Counted from the stretch's first letter, positions 34,691 through 47,057 are shown. The stretch is DNA of 64,000 nt from Ochotona curzoniae (GCF_017591425.1 NW_024466512.1:18169001-18233000); one strand, 5' to 3'. A program made the numbers and translations. The notes: generated by a model from the sequence alone, not told the origin.

Positions 34691-35299
34691 ATAAGCCCCT
34701 ATCGTTTTCTGTGTTAAATGTGGTAGTAAACAAGATGATTCATATACAGACTTCTTTCTTTTGTTAAAACAAGACATGATTAAGTATTTCACTCAGGCCA
34801 GGTTAGTTGCACTATTTCTTGCAGTTCTTTTTACCCTCAGCTAAATAAGTCTTTTATAAAAATTTAGGGTAAGAGTTTATGAGGGCTGTTTCTAAGCCTG
34901 GGGAGCAGAAAATTGTGGTGAAGGAGGATTTAAAATGGGAAAGGGAATGAATGTCACTGGTGCACATTCATGAAACTATGTTCATACCAAGGTGAGGGAT
35001 TGGTACTCCCTAGAGACGTCCCCAGTCAGGAAAGGAGACCCAGCATATTAACTTGATCATGTCACAGCACCAGGTCAAACTGCCTCCAGGACGCTGGTTT
35101 GAACTCCAGAAATCTAGACTTCTGTACAAGGTGTCCTCCTCCCAGTATGCCCCCACTGCCAGGGAACACTGGTGTCCTCTCTCTGTCCTCTGGTGGGGGG
35201 AGCAACGCCTGACCCACATGCTGACCCAAGGTGGTTGAGGGGGGTACATCATTACACATAGGAAGTTAGAATGTGGCTCAGGTTTACCAGCAAACAAAA
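34691..35299. other. Unassigned, GC-richer DNA, possibly ERV-related
   Basis: No gene. The region 34,980-35,300 is richer in G and C than its surroundings and lies just before the LTR-like segment. It could be part of the same old retroviral insertion, but I see no recognisable retroviral protein motif. Confidence 0.3.
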
Positions 35300-35768
35300 G
35301 CTATCCTCTGTTCTTAACTGCTGACATCTCTATGGAGAGCAGTAAGCTAGGGGGAAGTCTTGCCAGTATTTCTGCTGTGATAATACCTTTGAGGTAGAAA
35401 ATAAGGCCCTAAACCAAACTGAAGCATGGATAGGAAGAGGCAGATAATAGAAAATCAATAGGAATCATCTTCCCCTTGTGAGCACCTGACTCGGCTTTGA
35501 CTATTCCAGGCCCCAAACAAGAATTAACCAGCTGTCCCTGACAAAGGAATAATTCTTACAATAAATAAATAAGAGTCAGAAAATGATTAAGACAAAACAA
35601 GATGGATTTTTTTCGACTTGATTCACACAAGAACGAAATACATTTTTTTCTAACTCAGAGTCTTCTTAATTTTGTTTAACCTTTTCAAGTCAAGCCGTAT
35701 TATCAGATTGTAGCAGTTATATTTTATCAACCTGGAAAAGGAAGTGATTTATAATAAGACCACTTAAA

Positions 35769-36070
35769 ACTTTTTTTTTAATTTTTACTGGAAAATTAAA
35801 TTTACAGAGAGAATGAGACAAAGATCCTCCATTGGCTGGTTCACTTCCCAAACTGGAGTTGAGCCAGTCTAAAGCCAGGAGCTTCTTCCCGATCTCCCAC
35901 ATGGATGTAGGATCCCAAAGAGTCAGGCTATTTTCCACTGCTGTCTCAGCCCACAAACAAAACAAGATGGAACGTGGAGCAGCTGAGACACAAACTGCTG
36001 CCCATATGGGATGCCAGCGTTTGCCAGGGAAGGATTAGTCCATTGAAACATTGTGTCAGACCCAGGACCA
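35769..36070 (-). mobile_element. CSINE
   Basis: 'TTTTAATTTTTACTGGAAAATTAAATTTACAGAGAG', 'GATCCTCCATTGGCTGGTTCACTTCCC', 'CTTCTTCCCGATCTCCCACATGG', and 'CTGCTGCCCATATGGGATGCCAGCG', ending near 'GTCAGACCCAGGACC'. Nearly full length. Confidence 0.85.
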
Positions 36071-36077
36071 TTTTCTT

Positions 36078-36355
36078 TTTGAGATTTATTATCTCATTTG
36101 AAAAACAGATTTTCTGAGGGAGGGAAGGAGATAGAGGAAGAATCTTCAATCCAGTGATTGATCCCCCAAATGGCTGCAGAAGGCAGGTGCTAAGGAATTC
36201 ATTAGTGTTTTTCACTTGGGCCACAGGGGCCCAAACCTTCCCAGGCTTGTTAGTAAGCAGCTGGATCAGAAGTAGAGTAGATAAGACTTGAGCTGGCATT
36301 CGAGCGTGGCAAGTGGCAGCTGAATCCATAATGCCACAATGCTGGCTTCCCAGAT
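36078..36355 (-). mobile_element. Old CSINE
   Basis: 'GAGATTTATTATCTCATTTGAAAAACAGATTTTCTGAGGG', 'TCTTCAATCCAGTGATTGATCCCCCAAATGGC', 'TTAGTAAGCAGCTGGATCAGAAGTAGAG', and 'AATGCCACAATGCTGGC'. Older subfamily with the 'tgaaaggcagagtg'-type tail. Confidence 0.7.
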
Positions 36356-36754
36356 TCAAGTGACTTGACTGAATTGAGATTGTCCAGACCTGCTGAAATC
36401 TTGGCCACACCTCCAAGTGGGTGACACAGGAATTGCCCAGGTGCTTCCTAATAGGTTGAGAGACCACCAATGGAGAACATCTTCCCTGAAGGTTCCTGCC
36501 TGGACCAGGAGGGGTCAGGGATCACTTAAAATCCCAAGACCCTTCTGAAAATTTTTGGTGTCTCTCCCTCTGTACTTTTAAGAGGCATTCCATCTTCCCG
36601 TCCTCTCCTGGGAGGTGCTTTCCGCATCCCTCTTCTTTCCATGAACTCGTGGTCCCTTTGCAAGTAAAACTTTTCTGTCTGTGACTGATTCCCAGCTTCT
36701 TATTTTTATACTAAGCTGGGGAAACAGCTCAATAAGACGTTCTGGTGACAAAAT

Positions 36755-36885
36755 CACACAAGTGTGTTAGTCTGTGTGTATGTGAGGATTCAAGTTCAGT
36801 TCTCTGTCTCAATTTCCTCATGTGTGGAATGGGCATTGGTGTCCACTTCGAATGATCCATGTAAAAATTAAATCTAATTACAAAA
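36755..36885 (+). mobile_element. MIR-like fragment
   Basis: 'TCAGTTCTCTGTCTCAATTTCCTCATGTGTGGAATGGGCATTG' matches the sense MIR core (cctcagtttcctcatctgtaaaatggg), followed by 'ATGATCCATGTAAAAATTAAATC'. Confidence 0.5.
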
Positions 36886-39035
36886 GGAAATTTAATGTCT
36901 ATTGTGTAAGTCTTCAAAAACTAGTATTGACTATTATTATTGTGTTCTTGATTGTCAGTTAAAGACACATGTAACTTCATCAGTTATCAACTTTTTTATC
37001 AACTTGTCATTGGCAGTAGCTCCTCCAAAGCAAAGTAATATCAAAAAGCCTATGGTAATAACTGCAGAAAGGTTAGACTGGTTGCTCCTGCTCCAAAATA
37101 GCAATGCACAAATCTCAGTGGGTAAAACACCAAAGGTCCACTTCGGAAGAGCAAGCTCTATATCATGCTCCTATGATGCTGGGTGTGTACAGCATCTCGC
37201 CTAGTGGGGAGAAAGACAGAAAGTGAGCAAGCTAGAGACAGTTAGTCCCTAGCCCCTGGTCCTTTCTTGTACCTAGACAGGACAAGATTCCTCCTTTTAG
37301 CTTTTGTTTATTGAAATATCTTAGCTACCTGCCTTTTCCAGTGAAAATACCTTTTGGACATGCTGCCACAGCTTTAGAACCAAAATATAAACTGAAGGTT
37401 CAGCAATGACATAAAGGTATTTATTTTTCTTATTTAAGAATCTTCAACTCCTTCATCAGCACCTAAATGATAACTCATGTTTAAAAGTTCCCAGGTTCTG
37501 GGTAGGACATTTACAGAGCGTAGTCATTTAAGTAGGGATCAGGTCACAGAAGCTAAAAAACAGAAGTGAACTAGCATTACGAAGTTAGAGCACTTAGAAT
37601 CATAAGCCTTTTTGAGACAGGTGCTATGCCTCCAGTTTCTAGTACAGCAGTCCAAGATGTGCTATTTTCTCCACCTGAAGCACCGTAGTATGGATTGAGA
37701 CAGAGGTTGTCTCAGTCTGTGTGGCGTCTCTTCATCGTAGTGTGTGCTTGTACTATCTCCTTCACAGGACTGCAAACCTTGAAGCTGCATTTTTTCAGGT
37801 GATTTGGTTTGATGCAACGCTCTAGTCTTTGCATGTTCGTGTCTCCGAGACACACTATCCTATATGCTTACCTCTTTGTGCTTCCAAAATTGGCTCTGCA
37901 AACTTTCTCTTGTTTTAGACATGTATATCTCACCAAGCTTTAAAAAGCCATGCCATCACTTCTTTCATTAGTGTTTATGGGAGGAACAACAAGAATAAAC
38001 GTGGCTGATGTCATTGGCTAGCATAAAAGAAGTGCAAAATGCATCTTTCACCACTCGCATTGTGACAAGGTACATGGAGTCAAGCGTGTTCAGTTTTTTT
38101 TTTATATAATGGCAAATGTGTTCATACCTACTGTGAGCCTTTTCTCTGATAATTACAAACAAATTTAGGCCATAACTCATAAAGCATTCTCAGTAAGGGA
38201 AGAAACTACAAAGATTAATTCCAAGTTTATATCAGTTTAACACATAATTAGTCTCTAAAATGTCTAAAATGGCAAAAAAAACACACCCTATAATCTATTT
38301 AAGAAAGGAATGCCCCATTTGATCCTTCCTTGATAAATGTGAAGCTTAATGTTCTCATAAATGTTGCTATGAAGGGTAAAAGCAGTTTCTAGCATTGCCT
38401 CTCGCTGAAAGGGGGTCTTTCCCTTCATTCGCAAGCACCCACGTTTTCAGAGGTGTCGTCAGACTGAATTGGGAATATCACACTTGCAAGTAGAGCTTAA
38501 GTGCTTCAAAGCATGATTTTCATCTGATAAATATTTCCAATAAAATATAAGCTGAACGATTATCCTATACTTACATAGAGCTATGGTGATTTTACTCTAG
38601 TGCCTTGTACTGGCTCGACAAAGGTCTTTTTCAAGAATGTCATTGCCTTTGAATGTTTTAACTGTGTGTAAAAACAGTGGTGACTGGCTCTTGGGTGGGA
38701 TTGAGGAAACAGTGCAGGCAGATCAGGGCATTAATAATCAATGGACACTTGAGTGTATCAAAGGGAACAGCCTAGTGTATAGCATCAAGTTTTTTTTCTA
38801 TAATCTTTTGGGGATTCACATGTAATTTTGAGTGGGATTGATTGTGTACCCTTGAAGTCTTTGCCTGTATTAATGTATTGCACTTTAGAGTAGCCTGAAA
38901 ACTACTTCTAGACAGTACTTGGTAATGAACAACCTCTTACCCACAGGTCAATATTTATAATGATAAAGTGATTTGAAACACAAACCAAAGTTGGACGTGG
39001 ATGAGAAGTGGAGAGGAATGATTAAGATGGTTGAT
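36886..39035. other. Unassigned, repeat-poor DNA
   Basis: About 2.1 kb with no gene or named repeat. Reading frames of 60-100 residues are unremarkable. Confidence 0.45.
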
Positions 39036-39039
39036 TCTT

Positions 39040-39205
39040 GTGATACACTTTCTGGTTTCTATCATAGCTTTTCTGCTTACTAAGTATGGATCTACATAAG
39101 TGGCATGAACTTTATAGGACTATAATGAGAATGCAATGTAATAGCACAAATAAAATGCTTGTAAGGAACAGTATCTGGCAAAGAAAAAGTAGCATGTCAA
39201 TATTC
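39040..39205 (+). mobile_element. MIR element
   Basis: 'CTTTTCTGCTTACTAAGTATGG...GGACTATAATGAGAATGCAATGTAATAGCACAAATAAAATGCTTGTAAGGAACAGTATCTGGCA' follows the sense MIR order (ctgccacttactagctg; gaggattaaatgagataatg; aaagtgcttagaacagtgcctggca). Confidence 0.65.
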
Positions 39206-40055
39206 TGTCACCATAGTCCTGTTTCAAAAGTGTTTTCTTGATGATTAGGTAGAATCCTGTATTTCTTGCTTTTAATAAGTACTTGTTGGAGATAACTTTT
39301 TTATTATGTAAACAATAGAAAAATCACAAGGGTCTGCTAGCAGGAGCTGGCACCACAGACCAGACATGGCTGGCGTCAAGTGTAATGGACATCTCCATTT
39401 CTTTTCTGGCTCCTGTCACATTATAAACCCCCCTTATTTCTGCTATGAATTGGAGAGTAGGTTTAGCTAACTCAAGTGCAAAACTTACAGGGGAAAAGGG
39501 TCAAAGAAAGAGTCCTGTGAGTGTTTCCTGAGTCACATCAGAGAGCTCCTGCATGTATGGAAGGTGAGGTCTCAGTCCTGCACATAAGGGTTTTCCTTCC
39601 TGCTCAGCCTTCATTGACATGAGCAGCACTTGCAGAATGGGACCTGTGCCTCATTCACTGGCAGTTTCATCTCTCCTCCTTTCCCCAAAATGGGCCATTC
39701 TAGGGAAATCTTATGTCCTTCACTCTCTAAGAGGCAGCAATTTATATACACCCAGATCTTTATCTTCTGTTGAGTGGATCAAGGGAATATTTTTGGGAAA
39801 CATAATTACATATTTAGTAATATGAACTTGAGGAAAGTCCACTGGTATTACATAAACATTTTCATTGGTGGCCTTACTGACTAAGGAAATGAGAGCAAAG
39901 GAACCTTGCTTGCATTGTGTTATTTTTTACTCCCATTAACTTCACACTGCAACGTAGGAACATGCATCATTTGGGTCTTCAGTTGAGTACAATGGGGTAT
40001 ATAACTGGTATATAGATAATATCAGAAGTCTATGGGCTGATTCCATGATTTTTTG
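39206..40055. other. Unassigned DNA
   Basis: No gene or repeat that I can name. Confidence 0.45.
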
Positions 40056-40057
40056 AG

Positions 40058-40250
40058 ACTTGATTTCATCATTTGTTCATTTTGTCATATTGCACAATTT
40101 ATTCATCTCAGTGGTTGAATTTATTGTTGTAAAGGGGGTTGTGACTACTTATTGGTTCATTGTAAGGAGTAAATGTGGTGTTATATGCTAAGTACATGGC
40201 ATAACATGTTGCTATGCATAAATGTTCAGTAAACATTGACAATTAATTTT
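40058..40250 (+). mobile_element. MIR element
   Basis: 'CATCATTTGTTC...CACAATTTATTCATCTCAGTGG...GTGACTACTTATTGGTTCATTGTAAGGAGTAAATGTGGTGTTATATGCTAAGTACATGGCATA...AAATGTTCAGTAAACATTG' is a sense MIR 3' half (taaagtgcttagcacatggcataaataggtgctcaataaatgttg). Confidence 0.55.
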
Positions 40251-40414
40251 CAATCTGTGAACAGCAAATCAAACAGTATTTGTAAAGTTGCTTTGACAAT
40301 TGAAAATAAAACATGTAGATATAAATCCCTGCAAGATATTTTGCTTGTTGCTAAAAATGTCATGATAGAATAAAATTATCTGATTTTCTTTCTAGAACAA
40401 CATTCTTTGAATTA

Positions 40415-40705
40415 TTTTTTAAGTGTTATTTAGTTTATTTGGAAGGCAAAAGGAGAAAGAGCTAGTCTGTCCACTGGTCTATTCCTTTTTTTCCTCCTGT
40501 GAGTGGGAATGGGTCAAACAGAAATCCGAGAGTTGGAGACTGAACCCAGCTCTCCCATACTGATAACAAAGACCCAAATATTTGAGCAAAGCAAATGTGC
40601 ATTAGCAGGAAAGTAGTTGGGAGCAAAGCTAGGACTTGTTTCCAGGAGTACTGAAACAGGTGCAAATGTCTCATATGGGATCCAGTTACTGCACCAATGC
40701 CTTTT
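40415..40705 (-). mobile_element. Old CSINE
   Basis: 'AGTGTTATTTAGTTTATTTGGAAGGCAAAAGGAGAAAGAG', 'CTGTCCACTGGTCTATTCC', 'GTGCATTAGCAGGAAAGTAGTTGG', and 'GGATCCAGTTACTGCACCAATGCC'. Diverged older type. Confidence 0.65.
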
Positions 40706-41041
40706 CTTTTAAAACTGATTTTTACTGAAAAATCTTAGAAATGATTAAATGATGAAAAATTCTTTAGTGAGTGTTAATTTGAAAAGTGTTTCCCAGTTTT
40801 GTATTACTATCCAAATTATCCAGGACTATATAATATCCTGACATCAATTTTAAGAAATCATCGGGTATGAGTCAATGTGCCCTGAAAATCTGTACTGAAA
40901 AATATCCTGATTTAATTTCAGTATTTCAAAATTTGGAATCCCTGAGACTCATCATAGATTTTGTATTTAAAGTGCATAGATCTCTTTTGTCTTATTCTCA
41001 TAATCAAGTAGTTAATTTTGATATAAAATATTTTCAGACTG

Positions 41042-41350
41042 GGGCAGATGTTGGGACACATTGAGTTAGTCTGTCACCCAGAATACTTTTATCCCATATC
41101 AGAATGCCTATAATTGAGTCCTGCTTCCATTTTTACTAGAAGGTGTATGCTAATGATGGTCCAGATACTTGGTTTCCTGCCACCTGTCTGGGAGACACAT
41201 CTGGAACTCTTGGCTCCTAGGTTTGTCTTGAGCCAGCTCTAGCTGGCGCAAGTATTTGGGGAGTAAGCCAGTAGATGGAATATTGTATCTACCTGTTCTC
41301 TTTCTCATGATGTACTTTCAAATGAATGGAAAACTATTATAAAAATAATT
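41042..41350 (+). mobile_element. Old CSINE
   Basis: 'GGGGCAGATGTTGGGACAC', 'TATCCCATATCAGAATGCCTATAATTGAGTCCTGC', 'CTTGGTTTCCTGCCACCTGTCTGGGAGACAC', and 'GTTGTATCTACCTGTTCTC'-like text followed by an AATGAATGG tail. Diverged. Confidence 0.65.
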
Positions 41351-41985
41351 AAGTACATTTATTAAAAAAAAAGCCATTTCTGCTTTACAGTGTTTTGATT
41401 CTTTCTCATTATTTTCCTTTGTTCCATTTTTCTTACTTGTGGTACATAGAAATCTGTGTGGAATATGGTACGTAGTAATTTAGACGTTACGTTGTATATT
41501 ACAAAAAGTGAAAATTAACATTTTTTCATTTGAACATAAAATTTAGTATTCCCAGAAGAATGCAGCAGCCTCATAAATTTTAACTCCATTTAGCTCCTTC
41601 AAATATAAGTGCTATTGTTATCCTGTATTTTAATTGTAAAATTTAACCATCTAAAACATTCTAATTGTTTTATGTACAACCAATATACTTTAAAATTACC
41701 AGCATATTTATGCATGCATTACTTTTTTTATTAACTTCTGTATTAAGGTTCTTCCAATTAACAACTTTCTACATAAAAGAATGAGTTCAGTATTTCAGTT
41801 GAGTGAGTGGATTCTTTGGCATAAAATTCCTGGTTTATTTGTGTGGGAAAAAATTATGCCTTACTTTGTAAAGTTTTTCTTTTTGTTTAAAGACAGACAA
41901 AGAAAGGGAGACATAGGCTGCAGTTAGAAACCCAGAACTAAATCTAGAGTTCCTCCGTGGATGGCACGGACTCGAGTACTTGAGT
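41351..41985. other. Unassigned AT-rich DNA
   Basis: No gene seen. The last part (about 41,880-41,985, 'AAGACAGACAAAGAAAGGGAGACATAGG') may be a SINE fragment, too short to call. Confidence 0.4.
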
Positions 41986-42351
41986 GTGTCTAATGTTTTC
42001 TTCTAGTAATTTGATATACCAGGTAAAATATTTAGATCTTTGACCCATTTAGAATTTTTTTTTGTAAACTGTAAGGTTTTGTTTCATATTTGTGCATAAG
42101 GAGATCCAGTTTTCCCTACGCCATTTGTTGAACAGATTGTCCTTCCTCCATGGATTGATTTCTGTTCACTTGTCAAGTGTCAATTGAGTAGGGATGTGTG
42201 AGTTAATTGCTGGGACTTCTATTGAGTTTCATTGATCTACATGTCTATTTTTGTGCTAGTACCAGACTATGCTGATTAAAACTGCCCTGTAATACATCTT
42301 GATATTGAGATGGCTACAGCTTTGCTTTTATTGATTAAGAATATTTTAGCT

Positions 42352-42680
42352 GGGGACTGGCATGGTTGCCTAGTGGCTAAAGTTCTTGCCTTGCATGTGC
42401 CAGGATCCCATAGGGGCACAAGTTTATATACAAGCTGCTCCACTTCCCATCCAGCTTCCTGCCTGTGGCCTGGGAAAGCAGTTGAGAATGGCCCAAAACC
42501 TTGGGACCCTGCACCCACAGGGAAACCTGGAAGAAGCTCTTAGCTCCTGGCTTTGAATTGGCACAGTTCTGGCTGTTCTGGCCACCTGGAAAGTGAATCA
42601 TCAAATGGAAGATCTTTCTGTCTCTCCTCTGTAAATCTGATTTTCAAAAAAATAAAAAATTAAATCTTTTTAAAAAAACA
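42352..42680 (+). mobile_element. CSINE inserted in L1 ORF2
   Basis: Head 'GGGGACTGGCATGGTTGCCTAGTGGC', 'AGGATCCCATAGGGGCACAAG', and tail 'CTGATTTTCAAAAAAATAAAAAATTAAATC'. Target copies TTTTAGCT (42,344-42,351 and 42,686-42,693) flank it, with an imperfect upstream extension, and the L1 text resumes directly. Confidence 0.9.
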
Positions 42681-44043
42681 AAGTGTTTTAGCTATCTAGA
42701 GTCTCTGCAATTCCATATGAATTTTAGCATTATCTTTTCCATATCTGAGAAGAACGTCATAAGTATTTTCATTGAAATTTCATTGGATCTTTAAGTTGTT
42801 TTGGTTACTACAGCTATTTTGACGATATTAATTCAGCCAATCTGGAAACATGGAAGATTTTGCAATTTTGTTCTAGTGTCCTCTTTTGTTTCTTTCTTTG
42901 ATGCTTTGTAATTTCCATCCTAAAATCCCTCACATCTTTGGTTAAATTTATTCTAAGGTATTTAAATTCCCTTATGCCTATTGTGAAAGGGACTGATCTT
43001 CCAAGCTTTTCTCAGCCATGGAATTGTTTATGTGTGTAAAGGCCAATGATTTTTGAACTTTGATTTTTTTATCCTGGTACTTTAACGAACTCTCTTGTGA
43101 GTTCCAATTGTCTCTTAGGAGAGTTGTTTGGTTCCCGTATATAGAGAATCATGTCATCTGCAAACACAGATAGCTTGAGTTCCTCATTTCTAATTTGTAT
43201 CCCTTTTATTTCTCACTTAAACTTATAGGACAATAATGATTAACAGTGGTGAGAAGGGGCATCCTTCTCTGGCACCAGATCATAATAGAAATGCCTTTAA
43301 CTTCCCCCCATTTGATATGACGCAGGGTATGTGTTTTCCTGTATTGCTTTAATTGAATTTAGGAAAGTTTTTTCTATAATCCATTTGGTAGAATTCTTAC
43401 ATGAGAGGATGCTTTTGTTTTATCACATGATTTCTCTGCCTCTGTTGAGATAATCACACAACTTTCATTCTTCAGCTTGTAAATGAGATGTATTGTTTGT
43501 GGATTTGCTTATGTAGGGGCATCTTTGTATGCAGGAATCAATCCCACATGGGTTGGTGAATGATCTTTTGATGTGTTGTTGGATTCATTATTTGCTAAGG
43601 AGCTTCACACCTGAGTTCATCAGGGATATTGGCCTAAAGTTCTCTTTCTTTTCAGTATCTTTTCTTGGTTTTGGAATTAGGGTGACACTTGGTTCATAGA
43701 AGGAGTTGGGTGAATTCCTTTCCTTTTAATAATTTGGAATTGTTTGAGAAGTGATGGAATTAGTTTCTCTTGAAAAGTTGATACAGTTCTTCAGTGAAGC
43801 CATCTGAATCAAGGTTTCCATGTGTTTGGAGATTCTTCAGTACTTATTCAGTCCCTTAATTTTTGGCTTACTTATTTCATCCTAAATCAGTTCAGGTATA
43901 TTGTGTGTCCACGATTTATACAATTCTTTCATATTTTCCCATTGGTTAGCATATGGCTGTAGTAATTCCTGGTGACTATTTGAATATCTGTAATATCTGT
44001 TGTTATATCTCCCATCTTATCTACAATTTTATTGATTTAGTGC

Positions 44044-44072
44044 TTATCTATATCTATCTATCTATATCTGTG
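44044..44072 (+). repeat. Short (TATC)n tract
   Basis: TATCTATATCTATCTATCTATATCTG within the L1 segment, a small local expansion. Confidence 0.85.
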
Positions 44073-44830
44073 TTTAGTTAAGCCACTGGTATGTTGATTT
44101 TGTTCACTTGAAAACAAACATTTTTAATTCAATTACCTTGTACATCATTTTTTAAATTGCATTAATTTTAACAATTTCTTTCTTCCTACTAATTTTGGGT
44201 TTGGTTTTTTTGTTGTTTTGCTAGGTCCTTGAGATATATTGATAGATCATTTATATGATGCCTTTCTGATTTCCTGATGTAGGCAATAATTACTATGAAC
44301 TTTCCTCTGAACACTGCTTTTGATGTATCTCATTAGTTTAGATAATTGTGTACCACCATCTTATTCAGGTCCAGCATTTCTTTTTTTATTATTGTTATTT
44401 TTCCTATGAGCCACTGTTCATTCAGTGTCATATTGTCCAGTCTCCATGCATGTGCATATTTTGTTGGATGTCTGGAGTGGCTGATTTCCAGCTCCCTTTC
44501 GTGGTGATCAGAAAAGATTTCATCTGTTTTGAATTTTCTGAGGCTTGCTCTGTGGAGTAGCATATGGTCCTTCCTAGGGTATGTTCTGTGTACTGAGAAA
44601 AGAATGTGTATTCTACCTCTCAGTCTCTTCCGACTTATGAAACTTGCCTCAAGATGCTTAGCAATGGGTCAATGCCTTGAGAAGGAAAGGAATACTGAAC
44701 ACCATCCTTCTGTTCCAGTGTCTTAATTCTCAAGGATTTCGACAAATATCTATTTGTTAAAATACCTCCAGTGTTATGAGACTTGAAATCTCAGATCTCA
44801 ATTCTGATAAATGTTTCAATTAATGCTGTT

Positions 44831-45425
44831 TAGGAATGACAACTACATTGTTGAGAGCAGTGACACAAGCTGTTGGATTTACCTTCACATACTCCCGATC
44901 TCTTAGGGCACCAGACCTCTTCAAATTAGAACTTTCAGTAGCTTTCTAGTACGTTTAATAGCTGCTTTATTTTTTTTTCCAATTCTTACAGTTGTTCCCT
45001 GTAGAATTCATTTGATTAAAGTCTTTCTGCCTTAGCTAAAACTGTAGTCACAGTCTTTTTAATTTAGCCACACATTCAGTATTAAGGCATTCAATTTGGA
45101 TAATGGCCAAACTGCATGTAACAGTCAAACCTTTGTTCCCTCACTATAAAGTGATAGTAATAGACAAAAAAAAAAAAAAAGGCTCCTCAATATTCCATTG
45201 TCTCACTTGGACAAGTACTGGGAAAGGATTAAGCAGATACAATGAAAAAATAAGAGGTTTCTCTTCCTGCAGTGGAACCCTGAAAACAGTAAAATATTTT
45301 AAATTGAAAACAATAATGTTTAGTTTTTCTTGGGCTTATTTAAAAAAGTATTTTAGAAACATTTCTATAAAATATAACAGAAGCACCTCACCTGATTTTC
45401 CTCTATAGAAGACTGAAGAGAGGGC
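44831..45425. other. Unassigned DNA with A-tract
   Basis: Possibly the 5' continuation of the L1, not recognisable. An A-run of about 16 lies at 45,166-45,180. Confidence 0.35.
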
Positions 45426-45429
45426 TGAG

Positions 45430-45660
45430 TAGTTTTTTATGTTTTTATTTTTACTGGAAAGTCAGATACGAAGGACAGATACGAAGGAGACAGAAACGAA
45501 GATCTTTCATTCGCTGCTTCACTCCCCAAATGGCCGCAATGGCCAGAGTTGAGCCAATCCGAAGCCAGAAGTCAGGAGCCTCTTCTGGGTCTCCCACGTG
45601 GGTGCAGGGTCCCAAGGCTTTGGTAGTTCTTGATTGCTTTCCCAGGCCTCAAGCATGGCT
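45430..45660 (-). mobile_element. CSINE, 5'-truncated
   Basis: 'TTTTTATTTTTACTGGAAAGTCAGATACG', a local duplication of 'CAGATACGAAGGA' (about 45,465 and 45,477), 'ATTCGCTGCTTCACTCCCCAAATGGCCGCAATGGCC', and 'GTCTCCCACGTGGGTGCAGGGTCCC', stopping after 'CAGGCCTCAAGCATGGC'. The head half is missing. Confidence 0.85.
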
Positions 45661-47055
45661 ACTCTGCAGTCCTGACCCCAATGCAGAATGTTTTCAAAGA
45701 ATCTAGTAGAATGTTATAAAAATCAGTTTTATAGACACCTGCAGCCGTATAATTTTGTCTTGTTTTTAAACACATACATGTATGTTTATATGACTTTCAT
45801 CCCTGCCTGTTAAAGACATGGCCCTGCAACCAGTTGTCCCTGCTGAAATTAGGGAAGGGTACATCTGTGAAAGACAGTATGAGGGCTTGTTCTTAACTTG
45901 TGTTCACATCTTAGAAGTGTTCATCCCAGAATTCAATTGAGTGCATCCCTTCCAATGCATAATGTGACCCATAATTGAGTATGGCTGATTCCTGGGTCAT
46001 TTGACAAGAGAAAATGGCTTGAATTTAGAAGAATAACATGGCATAGCAGAAGTCTAGCATATTATTACAAACAGCTGAAGCAATCAAATTTTTTACTCTG
46101 TGCAAGAAAAGGGCTTCCCCAAATCTGTGTTTTTTCTTGTTTTTGTTTTTTTGTTTTTTTTTTTTTTTAGTATAACACCCTTATGATTTCTCCAGTGTTA
46201 AGTTTCCAACATGCATGCAATACAAGGAAATAGAACTACCTGGAGTTTATATCAGTTGTTTGGCCTGCAACTAAATTTCCCTAATGTAATTACTCTCAAT
46301 TCCTTTCAAAGATCTTAGCATTTCAGTAAAATAAAATAAACAAAATAAAATAAAATCCCCACCCTGTTTTTCACACTACCAAAGCATATCCTCTCATGAC
46401 GCATTCCAAAAGTTGTCATGCTAGTTCTCAAACATTTAGCAAAGGAAAGGAAAATGTGTGTTTGGACATGGGGAGACCTTGAGACTTCCTCCACAATGAC
46501 TGTTGCCTAGCAACACTGACGGTGGCTGGCAACATGGCTCCATGATGTCATGAATATGGCAAGATATGAACATGAATGACAAATGGAATGCACAGCTTTG
46601 TCTCTAAAGCCAAGTTCTGCTCATTGACTTTCAAGTTCTTACAAACACAGGGAGAAGGCAGAGAAAATGTGCCAAGATGACATTCACAGCCTGTGATTGT
46701 GTGGGGTGGCAGCAGAGCTCTGGCAAGAGCATCTCATGAGTCTCTCTTGAATGCTTAAAATGAGGCCAGTTTCTGTATGACATATTTCTTATCTTTAATT
46801 GAAAATGCAAAGTTCATTTTAATAAAAGCAAGACACTTTCTTGCCTTTGAAAATGAAGATTATCTCATGAGTCCCCCAAGGTCAGAAGGCATTTCTGCTT
46901 TATCAGTTGTGTCTTGGCTCTTACATTCCGTATTAGCCTTTCTGGAATTAGCACATGAAATAATTTAGTACATATTTTTTGAATGGAGAATTTGGAAATC
47001 TGCCTCAACTTTACCACCCTTCTGCTGATAGAAATGAAACAGTCATGAAAACTGA
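45661..47055. other. Unassigned DNA with T-run and (AAAAT)n
   Basis: No gene. Contains a T-rich run at about 46,131-46,170 and an (AAAAT)n tract at 46,326-46,357. Confidence 0.45.
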
Positions 47056-47057
47056 TT

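Larger units (their letters stand above)
35300..36720 (+). mobile_element. LTR-like sequence (ERV), SINE-interrupted
   Basis: The clearest part is 36,470-36,720: TATA-like 'TACTTTTAAGAGGC' at about 36,575, then 'CCGTCCTCTCCTGGGAGGTGCTTTCCGC', 'AACTCGTGGTCCCTTTGCAAGTAAAACTTTTCTGTCTGTG' and 'TTCCCAGCTTC', the architecture of a gammaretrovirus-like LTR 3' part. 'CCAGGCCCCAAACAAGAATTAACCAGCTGTCCCTGACAAAGG' at about 35,508 is compatible with the same element's U3. Two SINEs (35,769 and 36,078) sit between. Family and 5' limit are uncertain; no gag, pol or env frame is present. Confidence 0.45.
41990..44830 (-). mobile_element. L1 ORF2 segment (dead), split by a SINE
   Basis: The longest L1 piece in the window. 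Antisense ORF2 landmarks occur in order: 'TTTGACCCATTTAGAATTTTT', 'CATTGATCTACATGTCTATTTTTGTGCTAGTACCAG', 'GAATCATGTCATCTGCAAACACAGATAG', 'CTCTGTTGAGATAATCACAC' and 'GGGATATTGGCCTAAAGTTCTC', running into the reverse-transcriptase part. The real coding strand is minus. Frameshifts and stops leave no open frame beyond about 76 residues. A SINE interrupts it at 42,352-42,680. Confidence 0.9.

Noticed and set aside
35946..36470. 174-residue minus-strand frame
   Set aside because: It crosses CSINE and LTR-like sequence. The residues come from repeat text, not a gene.
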